Source of the DNA: UBA509 sp038729325
Lineage (GTDB): Archaea > Thermoplasmatota > Thermoplasmata > Thermoplasmatales > Thermoplasmataceae
Assembly (NCBI GenBank): GCA_038729325.1
Contig: JAVYSG010000021.1
Location: forward strand, 1-19,583
Length of the DNA stretch: 19,583 nucleotides
Reading direction: 5' to 3'
Part shown: one piece after another, positions 1-6,901 of the stretch
How the letters are laid out: the number at the start of each line of letters is the position of its first letter
Position numbering within the stretch: position 1 is the stretch's first letter
Made by a program: the position numbers and the translations under genes
The notes under the pieces: model-generated
What the model saw: only the letters and a program-made list of their open reading frames with translations
Database searches by the model: none
Told to the model about the DNA's origin: nothing

Positions 1-85
1 GTCAGCACATGGCCTATGTGGGAGAAATTTGTATTTACTGTCCTCCCCTTGAGTATTTCGTTTCCGATGGTGAGGATGGTTGCCC

Positions 86-304
86 TCAAGCGTTACCTGC
101 CTTCTTCTGGGCTTTGGCTATTTTCCTCTGGTGTTTTTCTATTTTATCCTTCAGTTTTTTCAGACCATAATTATCCAGCGGTTCCTTTTTCTTCTGGACC
201 CAGACCTTGAGCTTCTCCCTGAATTCTTCATCCTTACAGATGTCCAGCGCATTCATCTCGAATTTTTCAAGATTTCTCAGTTGTGCCACATCAATCAGAC
301 ACAT
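86..304 (-). CDS. Small Lys-rich hypothetical protein (C-terminal part of a probably frameshifted gene)
   Basis: The ATG at 304 opens 72 codons: a Cys/Leu-rich start, then a charged helical tail rich in Lys and Glu that looks like real protein. I do not recognise the family. The same frame stays open upstream for about 48 codons without any ATG, GTG or TTG. That stretch is Cys/His rich (it contains FFVYHVCP and WHGKIDKHHRY) and uses AGG/AGA arginine like the neighbouring genes. This suggests the gene really begins further upstream in another frame (see 305-426). No good ribosome binding site precedes 304. If the sequence is correct as given, either a short protein is made from 304 or the gene is broken. 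It is divergent from the di-iron-oxidase-like gene at 504. Confidence 0.45.
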   Translation of the reverse strand: MCLIDVAQLRNLEKFEMNALDICKDEEFREKLKVWVQKKKEPLDNYGLKKLKDKIEKHQRKIAKAQKKAGNA

Positions 305-426
305 ATACCTGTGGTGTTTGTCAATTTTTCCATGCCACAGGGGGTGACTCGCCGGCTGCCTGGGGCAAACATGATATACGAAGAAACTGCCATTTCTGCA
401 GTGATTCCACAGGATTTGCGATTCAT
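305..426 (-). other. Probable N-terminal part of the 86-304 gene, one base out of frame
   Basis: An ATG at 426 starts MNRKSCGITAE. After about 11 codons this frame turns into unconvincing sequence with CGG/CGA arginines and stops. Adding one base to the three-T run at 393-395 (AAA on the coding strand) would join it to the open Cys/His-rich frame, reading ITAENGSFFVYHVCP, and give a protein of roughly 114 residues with Cys and His spaced like a small zinc-binding module. An A/T-rich box lies at 441-450. This is inference. A sequencing indel, a true pseudogene or coincidence are all possible. Confidence 0.35.
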
Positions 427-475
427 GGATACCGCAAGTATATTAATAAATCTGAATATTTTTGATTAGATACTC

Positions 476-486
476 TTAAATATAAA
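476..486 (+). promoter_or_regulatory. TATA-like box for the 504 gene
   Basis: TTAAATATAAA is centred about 23 nt before the ATG at 504. That is the spacing expected for a leaderless archaeal transcript starting at or next to the start codon, and no Shine-Dalgarno sequence lies between them. Confidence 0.5.
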
Positions 487-503
487 CAATTCAATAACTC
501 ATT

Positions 504-1205
504 ATGATGAAAGAGGGTAACAGCTTCTATAAGGAAACGTACAATTTTGTTAAGAAACACAGCGCAACCAACAATGCGTTTATTGACAGGTTCGCACGTG
601 GCGAGATTTCAGAGGATGAATTCAGGAGATTCTCAAGAGAATTTTATCATTTTACAAGGGAATGGCCTTCAATACTGTCAGTGCTGCTAGTCAATACTCC
701 GGACGAGGACGACGCTGCAAACCTCACCACAATCCTGGTGTCTGAGCTTGGCGATGATAATCCCAGGAAGCGCCATGAACTCCTCTACAGATCTTACCTG
801 AGGAGCCTCAAGATAGAGCCTGTGGACCTTGTTGGAAGCAGGCAGCTCCCCACCACGAAAGCATGGCTGGATGGAATGCGCAATTACTTTGCCGGAGATC
901 ATTTCCAGGCACTTGGAGCTGAATTCGGGCTGGAAAATATGGCAATACCAATGTGGGACAAGATTCTTGCCGGGATGAAGATATGGGTTCAGAAACATCC
1001 GGAATATTCCGGGATGGACATCAGGTATTTCACATTCCACAGGGAGCTTGAGGAACATCATGAAGAGGCCATGGAAAATGTACTTGGCCAGCATGCAGAT
1101 GATCCGGTTGCCAGGAAAAAATTCATGGAAGGGGCTGATGGAATTCTGGATCTCGAGGAGAAGTTCTGGCTTGGCCTTTCAGACAGTGCCAATAGAAATA
1201 TATGA
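504..1205 (+). CDS. Heme-oxygenase-fold di-iron oxidase-like protein (CADD/PqqC/TenA superfamily)
   Basis: A 233-residue all-helical protein of the TenA/PqqC/CADD superfamily. It has no cysteine at all, so it lacks the nucleophile of TenA thiaminase II. It does carry the pattern of the iron-binding members (CADD and other heme-oxygenase-like di-iron oxidases): E81 and H91 in one helix, E144 (or E140) in the next, then H179-x3-E183-x2-H186. I therefore call it an iron-dependent oxidase or oxygenase with unknown substrate, probably cytosolic; there is no signal peptide or membrane segment. The ATG at 504 is followed at once by a second ATG; the TATA-like box favours 504. A histidine phosphatase follows 18 nt downstream and is probably cotranscribed. 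The superfamily is well supported; the di-iron assignment is inferred from ligand spacing, and the reaction is unknown. Confidence 0.8.
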   Translation: MMKEGNSFYKETYNFVKKHSATNNAFIDRFARGEISEDEFRRFSREFYHFTREWPSILSVLLVNTPDEDDAANLTTILVSELGDDNPRKRHELLYRSYLRSLKIEPVDLVGSRQLPTTKAWLDGMRNYFAGDHFQALGAEFGLENMAIPMWDKILAGMKIWVQKHPEYSGMDIRYFTFHRELEEHHEEAMENVLGQHADDPVARKKFMEGADGILDLEEKFWLGLSDSANRNI

Positions 1206-1223
1206 TATTACAATTATGAACTG

Positions 1224-1826
1224 TTGAAGACCTTTATTTTTTTCCTCAGGCACGCAGTTACAGATTCGAATAAACTTGGAATCTGGCAGTGCTCAATTGA
1301 TGAAGACCTCAGCCAGGAAGGAGTGAATCAGGCATCTGCAGTTGTTCCAGTGATAGCATCCCTTTCGCCTGACATCATCATTTCCAGCCCCATGAGAAGA
1401 ACAGTTCAGACAGCTGAGATCATAATGAAGACTGTTCACCCTGAGAATTTCAAAACATGCGAGGGACTCAGGGAACGTTCAGGCGGCGTCATTGAAGGAC
1501 TTACCAGCGTGGAAATCAAACAGAAATTCGGCATTGAGATGGCGACGATACTTTCTGATTCAATTGATGTATTGCCTGGCGTGGAACCGCTTCAGGCTTT
1601 CCTGGAAAGGATAAATACGACCGTTGACAGCGTATACCGGAAGTACCAGGGAAAGAGAATTCTTGTGGTCACACATGGCGGATTCATCCGGGGTTTCTAC
1701 CAGAGCAACATAGGAAATGCTGATGGTGTTGTCAGATTCCGGAACTGTTCAATCCTCGGCGTGGCCAGGGAAAATGGAATTTGGTCAGTAATATACAGCA
1801 TGGGAACAGACCCTGGAACTGCGTGA
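1224..1826 (+). CDS. Histidine phosphatase family protein (phosphoglycerate-mutase-like)
   Basis: A 200-residue histidine phosphatase. The signature LRHAVT gives the catalytic R9 and H10, which is phosphorylated during turnover. SSPMRRT holds the phosphate-pocket arginine (R58/R59), E84 is the likely acid, and THGG holds the second histidine H151. Length and motifs match the branch that includes alpha-ribazole phosphatase and small cofactor-independent phosphoglycerate mutases; the substrate cannot be read from the sequence. Cobalamin genes lie at the far end of the window, so an alpha-ribazole-phosphate role is possible but only a guess. The start is TTG: an in-frame stop at 1203-1205 and no ATG leave TTG 1224 (or CTG 1221) as the only starts that keep the RHA motif. 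The ATG at 1216 is out of frame. Probably cotranscribed with the 504 gene. Confidence 0.85.
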   Translation: MKTFIFFLRHAVTDSNKLGIWQCSIDEDLSQEGVNQASAVVPVIASLSPDIIISSPMRRTVQTAEIIMKTVHPENFKTCEGLRERSGGVIEGLTSVEIKQKFGIEMATILSDSIDVLPGVEPLQAFLERINTTVDSVYRKYQGKRILVVTHGGFIRGFYQSNIGNADGVVRFRNCSILGVARENGIWSVIYSMGTDPGTA

Positions 1827-2163
1827 ATGCTGATACTCATCTTAAGCTCTCCATGTGCGCAGGAGTGCAGATTTTTTGGTCCAGAGACCCATTATTAACA
1901 TTTACCCGGTATCATACGCCGTCTCCTGCTATCCTGTCAGGCGGATTTCAATTTTCAGTGACAGTACACACCGCGACTTTCATCCCTCTGTGAATTCATG
2001 CTGAAACAGCAGCACGATTCAAAACTATGCCCGTATGGCAAATCCCTGTGTTTGTGATTCTGTTCATATTTCAGGATTATAATTTATTGACTATATTTTG
2101 CAGTGTATATTCACGGACATATTTCTGTATCAGTTTTTTATCCTCTGCCACATTACAGGAATC
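1827..2163. other. Intergenic stretch, no gene seen
   Basis: 337 bases between the histidine phosphatase and the PPC protein. The short ORFs here have no recognisable protein character. I saw no tRNA-like T-arm, no long repeat and no hairpin. Its last third is A/T rich and carries the putative promoter of the PPC gene. Confidence 0.5.
2134..2141 (+). promoter_or_regulatory. TATA-like box for the PPC/DUF296 gene
   Basis: TTTTTTAT is centred about 26 nt before the ATG at 2164, as expected for a leaderless archaeal mRNA. It is one reason to prefer ATG 2164 over the TTG at 2098. Confidence 0.4.
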
Positions 2164-2580
2164 ATGCAGTCTAAATCAGAGGGTAACAAGATCTTTCTTA
2201 AAATCGAATATGGCGAAGACATAAGGGATTGCCTCAATTCAATTCTGGAGAAATACCATGTCAGTTCAGGGGAAATAGAGTGGGGACTTGGGGCAGCGAA
2301 AAACCTTGAAATTGGATATTATACTGGTACAGAATATATCCGTAAAACCTTTGAGGGGCCACTTGAGATGGTTGTTTTCCATGGAAGTATCGCCTCCGTG
2401 GAACCAAGATTCCATATTCACTGTGCTGGAGCGGGAGCTGACCACGTTATGGTGGGAGGGCACTTCTTTTCAGGTATCGCGCAGCCCCTTATGGAGATCA
2501 GCATTACAAAGTTTGATGACATAAATATTGTCAGGGAAAAATCACAGAAATCTGGCCTGATGGAAGCAACACTTCTCTGA
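2164..2580 (+). CDS. PPC / DUF296 domain protein
   Basis: A 138-residue protein made entirely of one PPC domain ('plants and prokaryotes conserved', PF03479), the usual length for stand-alone archaeal and bacterial members. Diagnostic features are the GLGAAKNLEIGYY block (residues 41-53), the HIH motif (H84, H86) and GGHFFSGIAQPLMEISI (H100 onward); the three histidines match the metal site described for prokaryotic PPC structures. In plants the domain accompanies AT-hooks in DNA-binding proteins; no AT-hook is present here, and the prokaryotic function is unsettled. The frame also opens earlier at TTG 2098, but that extension (QCIFTDIFLYQ) is unlike the family, and ATG 2164 has a TATA-like box at the leaderless distance. 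It converges on the aromatic operon with 15 nt between stop codons. Confidence 0.85.
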   Translation: MQSKSEGNKIFLKIEYGEDIRDCLNSILEKYHVSSGEIEWGLGAAKNLEIGYYTGTEYIRKTFEGPLEMVVFHGSIASVEPRFHIHCAGAGADHVMVGGHFFSGIAQPLMEISITKFDDINIVREKSQKSGLMEATLL

Positions 2581-2595
2581 TAACGCCTGTTCCAT

Positions 2596-3624
2596 TCAGA
2601 TCATATCTTCCAGAAGTTGAACCACTTCGCTTCCGGGAGAATTTATCCTGCCTGCAATATATGGGAAATCTTCACGCCCTATGCCGTAATCCCCAAGGCG
2701 CTGGGCAAATCCCATGCTCCTTATGAGGTTCTCCACTGCCTTGGCGAACTGTTTTGCAAGTTCTGTCCTGTCGGCTGCAGATAATCCGAGCCATGAACCC
2801 ATGAGCGCAAGAGGATCAGGGTTCACTTCCGCATAGTGTCTCAGGACAGCTGGCAGTGTTATGCAGCTTGTGATTCCATGTGGAATCTCCCATTTTGCCC
2901 CTATTACACGGCCAATGAGATGGCTCAAACCAAATGGGGCATCGAAGACTTCAAAGTATGAATACCACGCTGCAAGCTGACATTCGTGCTTTTCCTGCAG
3001 AGAATCCCCGCGGATGTTGACAAATATCTTCCTCATTGCCTCCCTGGCCATTATCCTTGCAGGCTCACTTCTGAAATTGGACACCACTGTTTCGATAACA
3101 TGATCCAGTGCTCTTATGCCTGATGTCCTCCATAATTTTTGAGGTGTTTCCATAGCAGGTTCGGGGTCCAGAAATATATACTGAGGCGTGATTCTGGCGT
3201 CCCTTATTCCGGTCTTCTCTCCACCTATGGAATATCCTGCTATGTGGGAGAATTCTGCTGCGGAGAGCGTTGTGGGAATTGCGATCTGCGGAGCTTCTAT
3301 GTCGTAGTAATACCTCACAACCTTTGCGGCATCCTGGACACTCCCGCCACCCACTGACAATATGGTGTCGCAATTTCTGTTCTTCATGAGCTCGGTTGCG
3401 TGTTCAATCTCCTCCATGGGAGAATGCTGGGTCACCTCCCTGAATTCTGCGTATTCAACGGGAATATTGCTGAGCAGATCGCTGTAAAAGGCAGTCTTTG
3501 AAACCGAATTTGAAGACATTACCATGACCTTTCTCGTCCCGATCTCCTTCAGCAGATCCGGAAGTTCTTTCAGGACGCCGCTGCCATGATAGACCCTCCT
3601 GATTGGGAGATAATTGAACTTCAT
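2596..3624 (-). CDS. Maleylacetate-reductase-like iron-type alcohol dehydrogenase
   Basis: A 342-residue member of the iron-containing alcohol dehydrogenase fold. It has the GGGS nucleotide-binding turn (residues 92-95), the IPTTLSAAE loop and TGIRDARITPQYIFLDPE, which resembles maleylacetate reductases more than FucO or glycerol-1-phosphate dehydrogenases. The metal site is altered. Where FucO-type enzymes have D-x3-H (GMDALTHAIE), this protein has GIRALDHVIE (R171, H175). Where they have GLVHGMAH, it has GLSHLIGR (R239). The last ligand, in PHG (H249), is kept. It is the last gene of the hpd operon, so a reductase acting on a homogentisate-derived ring-cleavage product is a reasonable guess. 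Start: ATG 3624 makes a 4-nt ATGA overlap with the homogentisate dioxygenase stop and matches family N-termini (MKFNY); an ATG at 3633 would add three residues. Confidence 0.8.
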   Translation of the reverse strand: MKFNYLPIRRVYHGSGVLKELPDLLKEIGTRKVMVMSSNSVSKTAFYSDLLSNIPVEYAEFREVTQHSPMEEIEHATELMKNRNCDTILSVGGGSVQDAAKVVRYYYDIEAPQIAIPTTLSAAEFSHIAGYSIGGEKTGIRDARITPQYIFLDPEPAMETPQKLWRTSGIRALDHVIETVVSNFRSEPARIMAREAMRKIFVNIRGDSLQEKHECQLAAWYSYFEVFDAPFGLSHLIGRVIGAKWEIPHGITSCITLPAVLRHYAEVNPDPLALMGSWLGLSAADRTELAKQFAKAVENLIRSMGFAQRLGDYGIGREDFPYIAGRINSPGSEVVQLLEDMI

Positions 3625-4739
3625 CGGTACCATGATTCCATATAGGACTTATCTTCAATACTGAGGGCATCTCCTGTAACCTTCAGCGGCTCATATGCTT
3701 CAACCATCACTGCCACCTCATCCGTATCCTCTTTACCTATGGCTGCTTCAAGTGCCCCCGGCTGTGGCCCATGTATGAGACCCCTGACATGGAGTGTTAC
3801 CGAACCGGGAGAAATGCCCTTCCTGCTCATAAAGTTACCAGAGGAATAGAAAAGAACCTCATCTGTGTCAATGTTGCTGTGGTAATATGAGATTGGTATT
3901 GATCTGGGATGGAAGTCAAACTTTCTTGGCAGAAATGTCCCGATCATGAATGACTTTCCGCTGAACGTCTCATGAACCGGTGGAGGCTGATGCAGCTTTC
4001 CCACAATGGGAGCCATGGAACCGGTGCTGATGGCAAATGGATAGAGATAACCGTCCCAGCCAGCCACATCAAATGGATTCATATCCCGCTCCTCCCTGAG
4101 AAAATAATCGCCAAAATCCACCATGACAGGAAACGATCCACGTTCTGCGGATGGTGGATTCAGGCGAGGAACGCGGATGTCCCTTGTATAATATGGCGAT
4201 CCTTCCTTGATCTGGCCATAGGTATTCAGGTATCTTGGCGGTATTGACGCTCTCTCTCTGGATTCCACCAGAAAGAACTCAAGGCCCGGCGGAGCATCAA
4301 GGGTGTAGGTAGTACCCTTGGGAACATACAGGTAATCCCCCGCTGAAATGTCGAGATTACCCAGCACTGATTTCACTGTCCCATGGCCGGAGTGGATGAA
4401 ATATACCTCGTCACTCAGTGCGTTTCTGTAAAGTATTCCGCTATTTTCTGATGTTCGTGCAACGGACAGCCTGACGGTGGAGTTGAACATCAGGCACCTC
4501 CTTCCGGATACAAAATCACCTTTCTTCTCCAGAAGCCCGGTCTCGAAGTGCCTGTGAAGCATGACATCTGCTTGATCTCTGTCCACAGGATTGCGCGGAA
4601 TCTTCTTCACTGATTTGACCCTTGTCGGTTCGCCTGTGTGGTACAGCAGGGAGTAAGGTCCGTCAAAACTCTCTTCCCCGAACAGTTCCTCCCTGAGAAT
4701 GTTGTTCCTGTCATCATAGGTATGCCTGCTTTCAGGCAT
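3621..4739 (-). CDS. hmgA: Homogentisate 1,2-dioxygenase
   Basis: A 372-residue cupin-type dioxygenase that opens the ring of homogentisate with O2 to give maleylacetoacetate, in the cytosol. The Fe(II) ligands are in place: H287 in SYYHSN, E294 in DTDEVLFY and H323 in GLIHGPQPG, matching H335/E341/H371 of the human enzyme. The catalytic-pocket motif VHETF (H256) precedes them. The N-terminal half has the expected degenerate cupin (DEVYFIHSGHG, YVPKGTTY). The protein is shorter than the roughly 440-residue human form, as in a group of bacterial and archaeal homologues. It starts 28 nt after the fumarylacetoacetase-like gene, with AGGGT a few bases before the ATG as a possible ribosome binding site, and overlaps the next gene by 4 nt. 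Confidence 0.92.
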   Translation of the reverse strand: MPESRHTYDDRNNILREELFGEESFDGPYSLLYHTGEPTRVKSVKKIPRNPVDRDQADVMLHRHFETGLLEKKGDFVSGRRCLMFNSTVRLSVARTSENSGILYRNALSDEVYFIHSGHGTVKSVLGNLDISAGDYLYVPKGTTYTLDAPPGLEFFLVESRERASIPPRYLNTYGQIKEGSPYYTRDIRVPRLNPPSAERGSFPVMVDFGDYFLREERDMNPFDVAGWDGYLYPFAISTGSMAPIVGKLHQPPPVHETFSGKSFMIGTFLPRKFDFHPRSIPISYYHSNIDTDEVLFYSSGNFMSRKGISPGSVTLHVRGLIHGPQPGALEAAIGKEDTDEVAVMVEAYEPLKVTGDALSIEDKSYMESWYR

Positions 4740-4767
4740 TTTACCCTGTTTTACGTAATATGCCAGC

Positions 4768-5688
4768 TTAATCTCCCCCTACAATTCTCGTAACCAGATC
4801 TCCCAGTATGTCTGAGTGAAATGCAACCTTGTCCCCCACCTTGAGCCAGCCACCCTTTCCGGTTCCCCTCTCCAGGATACATCCACCTGACACAGTACCG
4901 CTCATGATTACATCGCCAGGTTTCAGCAGAGTTTCTGTGGAAGCCCACGAAATCATCTCCTGAAACGTCCAGTGCATATCCTTAAGGTTCCCCTCAACGA
5001 AAAGGTCGCCATTCAGGCTGGCCTGAAGGCTGCAGTCCAGTTTTCTGTCCTGATCCAGCTGTTTCTCCATTTCATCTGCAGTAACGATGAAGCGGCCCAT
5101 GCTTGTGGCAAAATCCTTGCTTTTAGATGGCCCCAGACCAATCTTCATCTCCTTACGCTGCTGGTCTCTTGCACTCCAGTCATTCATGAGGGTAAAACCG
5201 AAAATGTGTGACCAGGCATCTGCCACTGATATGTTCCTGCCCTCCTTTCCTATTATTGCGCCCACCTCCAGTTCAAAATCAAGTTCAGATGAGAATCTGG
5301 GATAGGGAAGATCATGATCGCTGGCGTATATGGATGAATTGCCGGAGTAATAATATGCTGGAAATTCATACCATTCCGGTACCATGTCAAGCCCCCGCAG
5401 CGACCGTGCAGTCCTGACATGCCCTTCGAATGCATAGAAATCCCTGATCTGGTTTATGTAGGGCATGGGAACAAGATACGATGTTGGCACATGGTCTGTG
5501 ATCCCTGCATAGTGCCCTTCAGCAATAAAATTCCTGATCTTTTCAAGATTTTTCAGCACAAGAGCGTAAAAAGATTTTCCATCTTCGGCGACCGGCATTC
5601 CCAGAATTTCCTCAAGATCAAGGAAACTTTCACCAACGGAAATTACCGTTTTTATGCCGTCTTCGGTTTCAACCCTTGCAATCCTCAT
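4768..5688 (-). CDS. Fumarylacetoacetate hydrolase family protein (probable fumarylacetoacetase)
   Basis: A 306-residue FAH-family hydrolase. Residues line up with mammalian fumarylacetoacetase: RDFYAFEGH supplies D83 (metal) and H90 (catalytic, as mouse D126/H133); LDFELEVG supplies E139 and E141; MNDWSARDQQ supplies D170, R174 and Q177; SKDFATS supplies K191. A GDVIMSGTVSGG turn near residue 260 is typical of the family. In the pathway it would cut fumarylacetoacetate to fumarate and acetoacetate. Because no maleylacetoacetate isomerase gene is nearby, it may instead cut maleylacetoacetate directly; both are inferred. Its ATG is 2 nt from the hpd stop codon, so the two are surely cotranscribed. 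Confidence 0.88.
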   Translation of the reverse strand: MRIARVETEDGIKTVISVGESFLDLEEILGMPVAEDGKSFYALVLKNLEKIRNFIAEGHYAGITDHVPTSYLVPMPYINQIRDFYAFEGHVRTARSLRGLDMVPEWYEFPAYYYSGNSSIYASDHDLPYPRFSSELDFELEVGAIIGKEGRNISVADAWSHIFGFTLMNDWSARDQQRKEMKIGLGPSKSKDFATSMGRFIVTADEMEKQLDQDRKLDCSLQASLNGDLFVEGNLKDMHWTFQEMISWASTETLLKPGDVIMSGTVSGGCILERGTGKGGWLKVGDKVAFHSDILGDLVTRIVGGD

Positions 5689-5690
5689 TG

Positions 5691-6776
5691 TTACAGGTTC
5701 CCTCTCTTTGCCTGTTCGGCCTCAATCGACTTGAAAAGCTCCCTGAAATTCCCCTTGCCGAATGATGTGGCACCCTTCCGCTGAATAATCTCGTAGAAGA
5801 AAGTTGGCCTGTCGCCAACCGGCCTTGTGAAAATCTGGAGAAGATATCCGTCATCATCCCGGTCCACCAGTATATTCAGGCGGCGAAGGTCTTCAACCTT
5901 CTCATCTATCTTTCCAACACGATCCAGGAGAGTGTCATAATAGACTGAAGGTGTTTTGAGGAATTCAACACCCCTTGACTGCATATCCGCCACAGTTTTC
6001 AGTATGTTATCCGTTTCGATGGCAATATGCTGTACACCGGGCGAGTTGTAATAGTCCAGGTATTCCTGTATCTGTGATTTCTTCAGTCCCAGTGCCGGCT
6101 CGTTGATTGGGAAGATGATTTTCCTGTTGCCGTAATGAACAACCTTGGAACGGAGAGAGGAATACTCTGTGCTTATGTCCTTGTCATCAAAGCTTATGAG
6201 CTGATCGAAACCCAGACCCCTGACGTAATAATTCACCCAGGAATCCATCATCCTGTCTTCCACATTGCCAACAGTGTGATCGATCTTCTTCAGGCCCACG
6301 TGTTTTCCAGGTGACTTGATTTCCTCAAATCCTGGAGGAATCCCTGAAGGATAGCTGTCCTCTTCCACCAGTGTGTGCACAGTTTCTCCGTATGAGTATA
6401 TTCTGGCAGTATCAATTTTACCTTCCCTGCCGTTGATTTTAGAGATCGGGGAAACCTTTGCAACGCCTCTTTTCTTGACGAAATCCACAGTATCACCTAT
6501 GTTATTCACCTGCAGGGAGATATCCTTCACCCCGTCTCCGTGATATCTGACATGATCAGCAATTGGGGAATCATAGTTCAGGTAACTTGTAAAAATAAGG
6601 CGAACATCACCCTGGCCCAGCAGGTATGATACACGATCCCTCACGCCTGTCTCAGGTCCGGCATATGCAATCAGATCAAAGCCAAGTGCCTGCTGATGAT
6701 AAAATGCCCATTGCCTTGCAGAGCCTACATAATATTCCACAGCATTGACAGCATTGAACATGTTCTCGTTATCCAT
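5691..6776 (-). CDS. hpd: 4-Hydroxyphenylpyruvate dioxygenase
   Basis: A 361-residue enzyme with two vicinal-oxygen-chelate halves that turns 4-hydroxyphenylpyruvate into homogentisate, the committing step of tyrosine breakdown. The Fe(II) triad is visible: H167 (KKIDHTVG), H250 (PGVQHIAIE) and E329 (FFYEIIQR). The C-terminal helix block GATSFGKGNFRELFKSIE is diagnostic and separates it from hydroxymandelate synthase-like or unrelated VOC proteins with less certain ends. It is the first gene of the operon hpd - FAH-like - hmgA - dehydrogenase. Its ATG has no Shine-Dalgarno sequence; a TATA-like box at 6795-6804 sits at the leaderless distance, and an inverted repeat at 6806-6830 lies just upstream of it. 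Confidence 0.93.
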   Translation of the reverse strand: MDNENMFNAVNAVEYYVGSARQWAFYHQQALGFDLIAYAGPETGVRDRVSYLLGQGDVRLIFTSYLNYDSPIADHVRYHGDGVKDISLQVNNIGDTVDFVKKRGVAKVSPISKINGREGKIDTARIYSYGETVHTLVEEDSYPSGIPPGFEEIKSPGKHVGLKKIDHTVGNVEDRMMDSWVNYYVRGLGFDQLISFDDKDISTEYSSLRSKVVHYGNRKIIFPINEPALGLKKSQIQEYLDYYNSPGVQHIAIETDNILKTVADMQSRGVEFLKTPSVYYDTLLDRVGKIDEKVEDLRRLNILVDRDDDGYLLQIFTRPVGDRPTFFYEIIQRKGATSFGKGNFRELFKSIEAEQAKRGNL

Positions 6777-6794
6777 GAGTCAATAACAATAATA

Positions 6795-6804
6795 CAGTAA
6801 TAAG
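6795..6804 (-). promoter_or_regulatory. TATA-like box for the hpd operon
   Basis: On the minus strand CTTATTACTG is centred about 24 nt before the hpd ATG at 6776, with A-rich sequence where the BRE would be. The motif is weak by sequence but correctly placed. Confidence 0.4.
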
Positions 6805-6805
6805 G

Positions 6806-6830
6806 ATTTTCAATTGGGAATATTGAAAAT
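6806..6830. promoter_or_regulatory. Perfect 9+9 bp inverted repeat, candidate operator
   Basis: ATTTTCAAT, a 7-nt spacer, then ATTGAAAAT. It occupies about -30 to -54 relative to the hpd ATG, directly against the TATA/BRE position, and lies 72-96 bp before the divergent HemQ-like gene. The half-site spacing (16 bp centre to centre) suits a dimeric regulator on successive faces of the helix. Which protein binds it is not visible here. Confidence 0.5.
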
Positions 6831-6875
6831 AGCCACTGCAGCGTGATAACCATTGCCATATATTGATTGGAAATA

Positions 6876-6887
6876 CATAATTATAAA
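6876..6887 (+). promoter_or_regulatory. TATA-like box for the HemQ-like gene
   Basis: CATAATTATAAA lies about 15-26 nt before the ATG at 6902, with no Shine-Dalgarno sequence after it. It overlaps the start of a short palindrome at 6887-6899. Confidence 0.35.
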
Positions 6888-6901
6888 GTAATCATTACTG
6901 A

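Noticed and set aside
80..469. 129-codon plus-strand ORF at the left edge
   Set aside because: It is antisense to the Lys/Cys/His-rich minus-strand frame, has a Phe/Leu-rich composition typical of a reversed Lys/Glu-rich helix, and shows no family character.
2098..2163. TTG start extending the PPC protein by 22 residues
   Set aside because: The extension is unlike PPC N-termini, while ATG 2164 has a TATA-like box at the leaderless distance.
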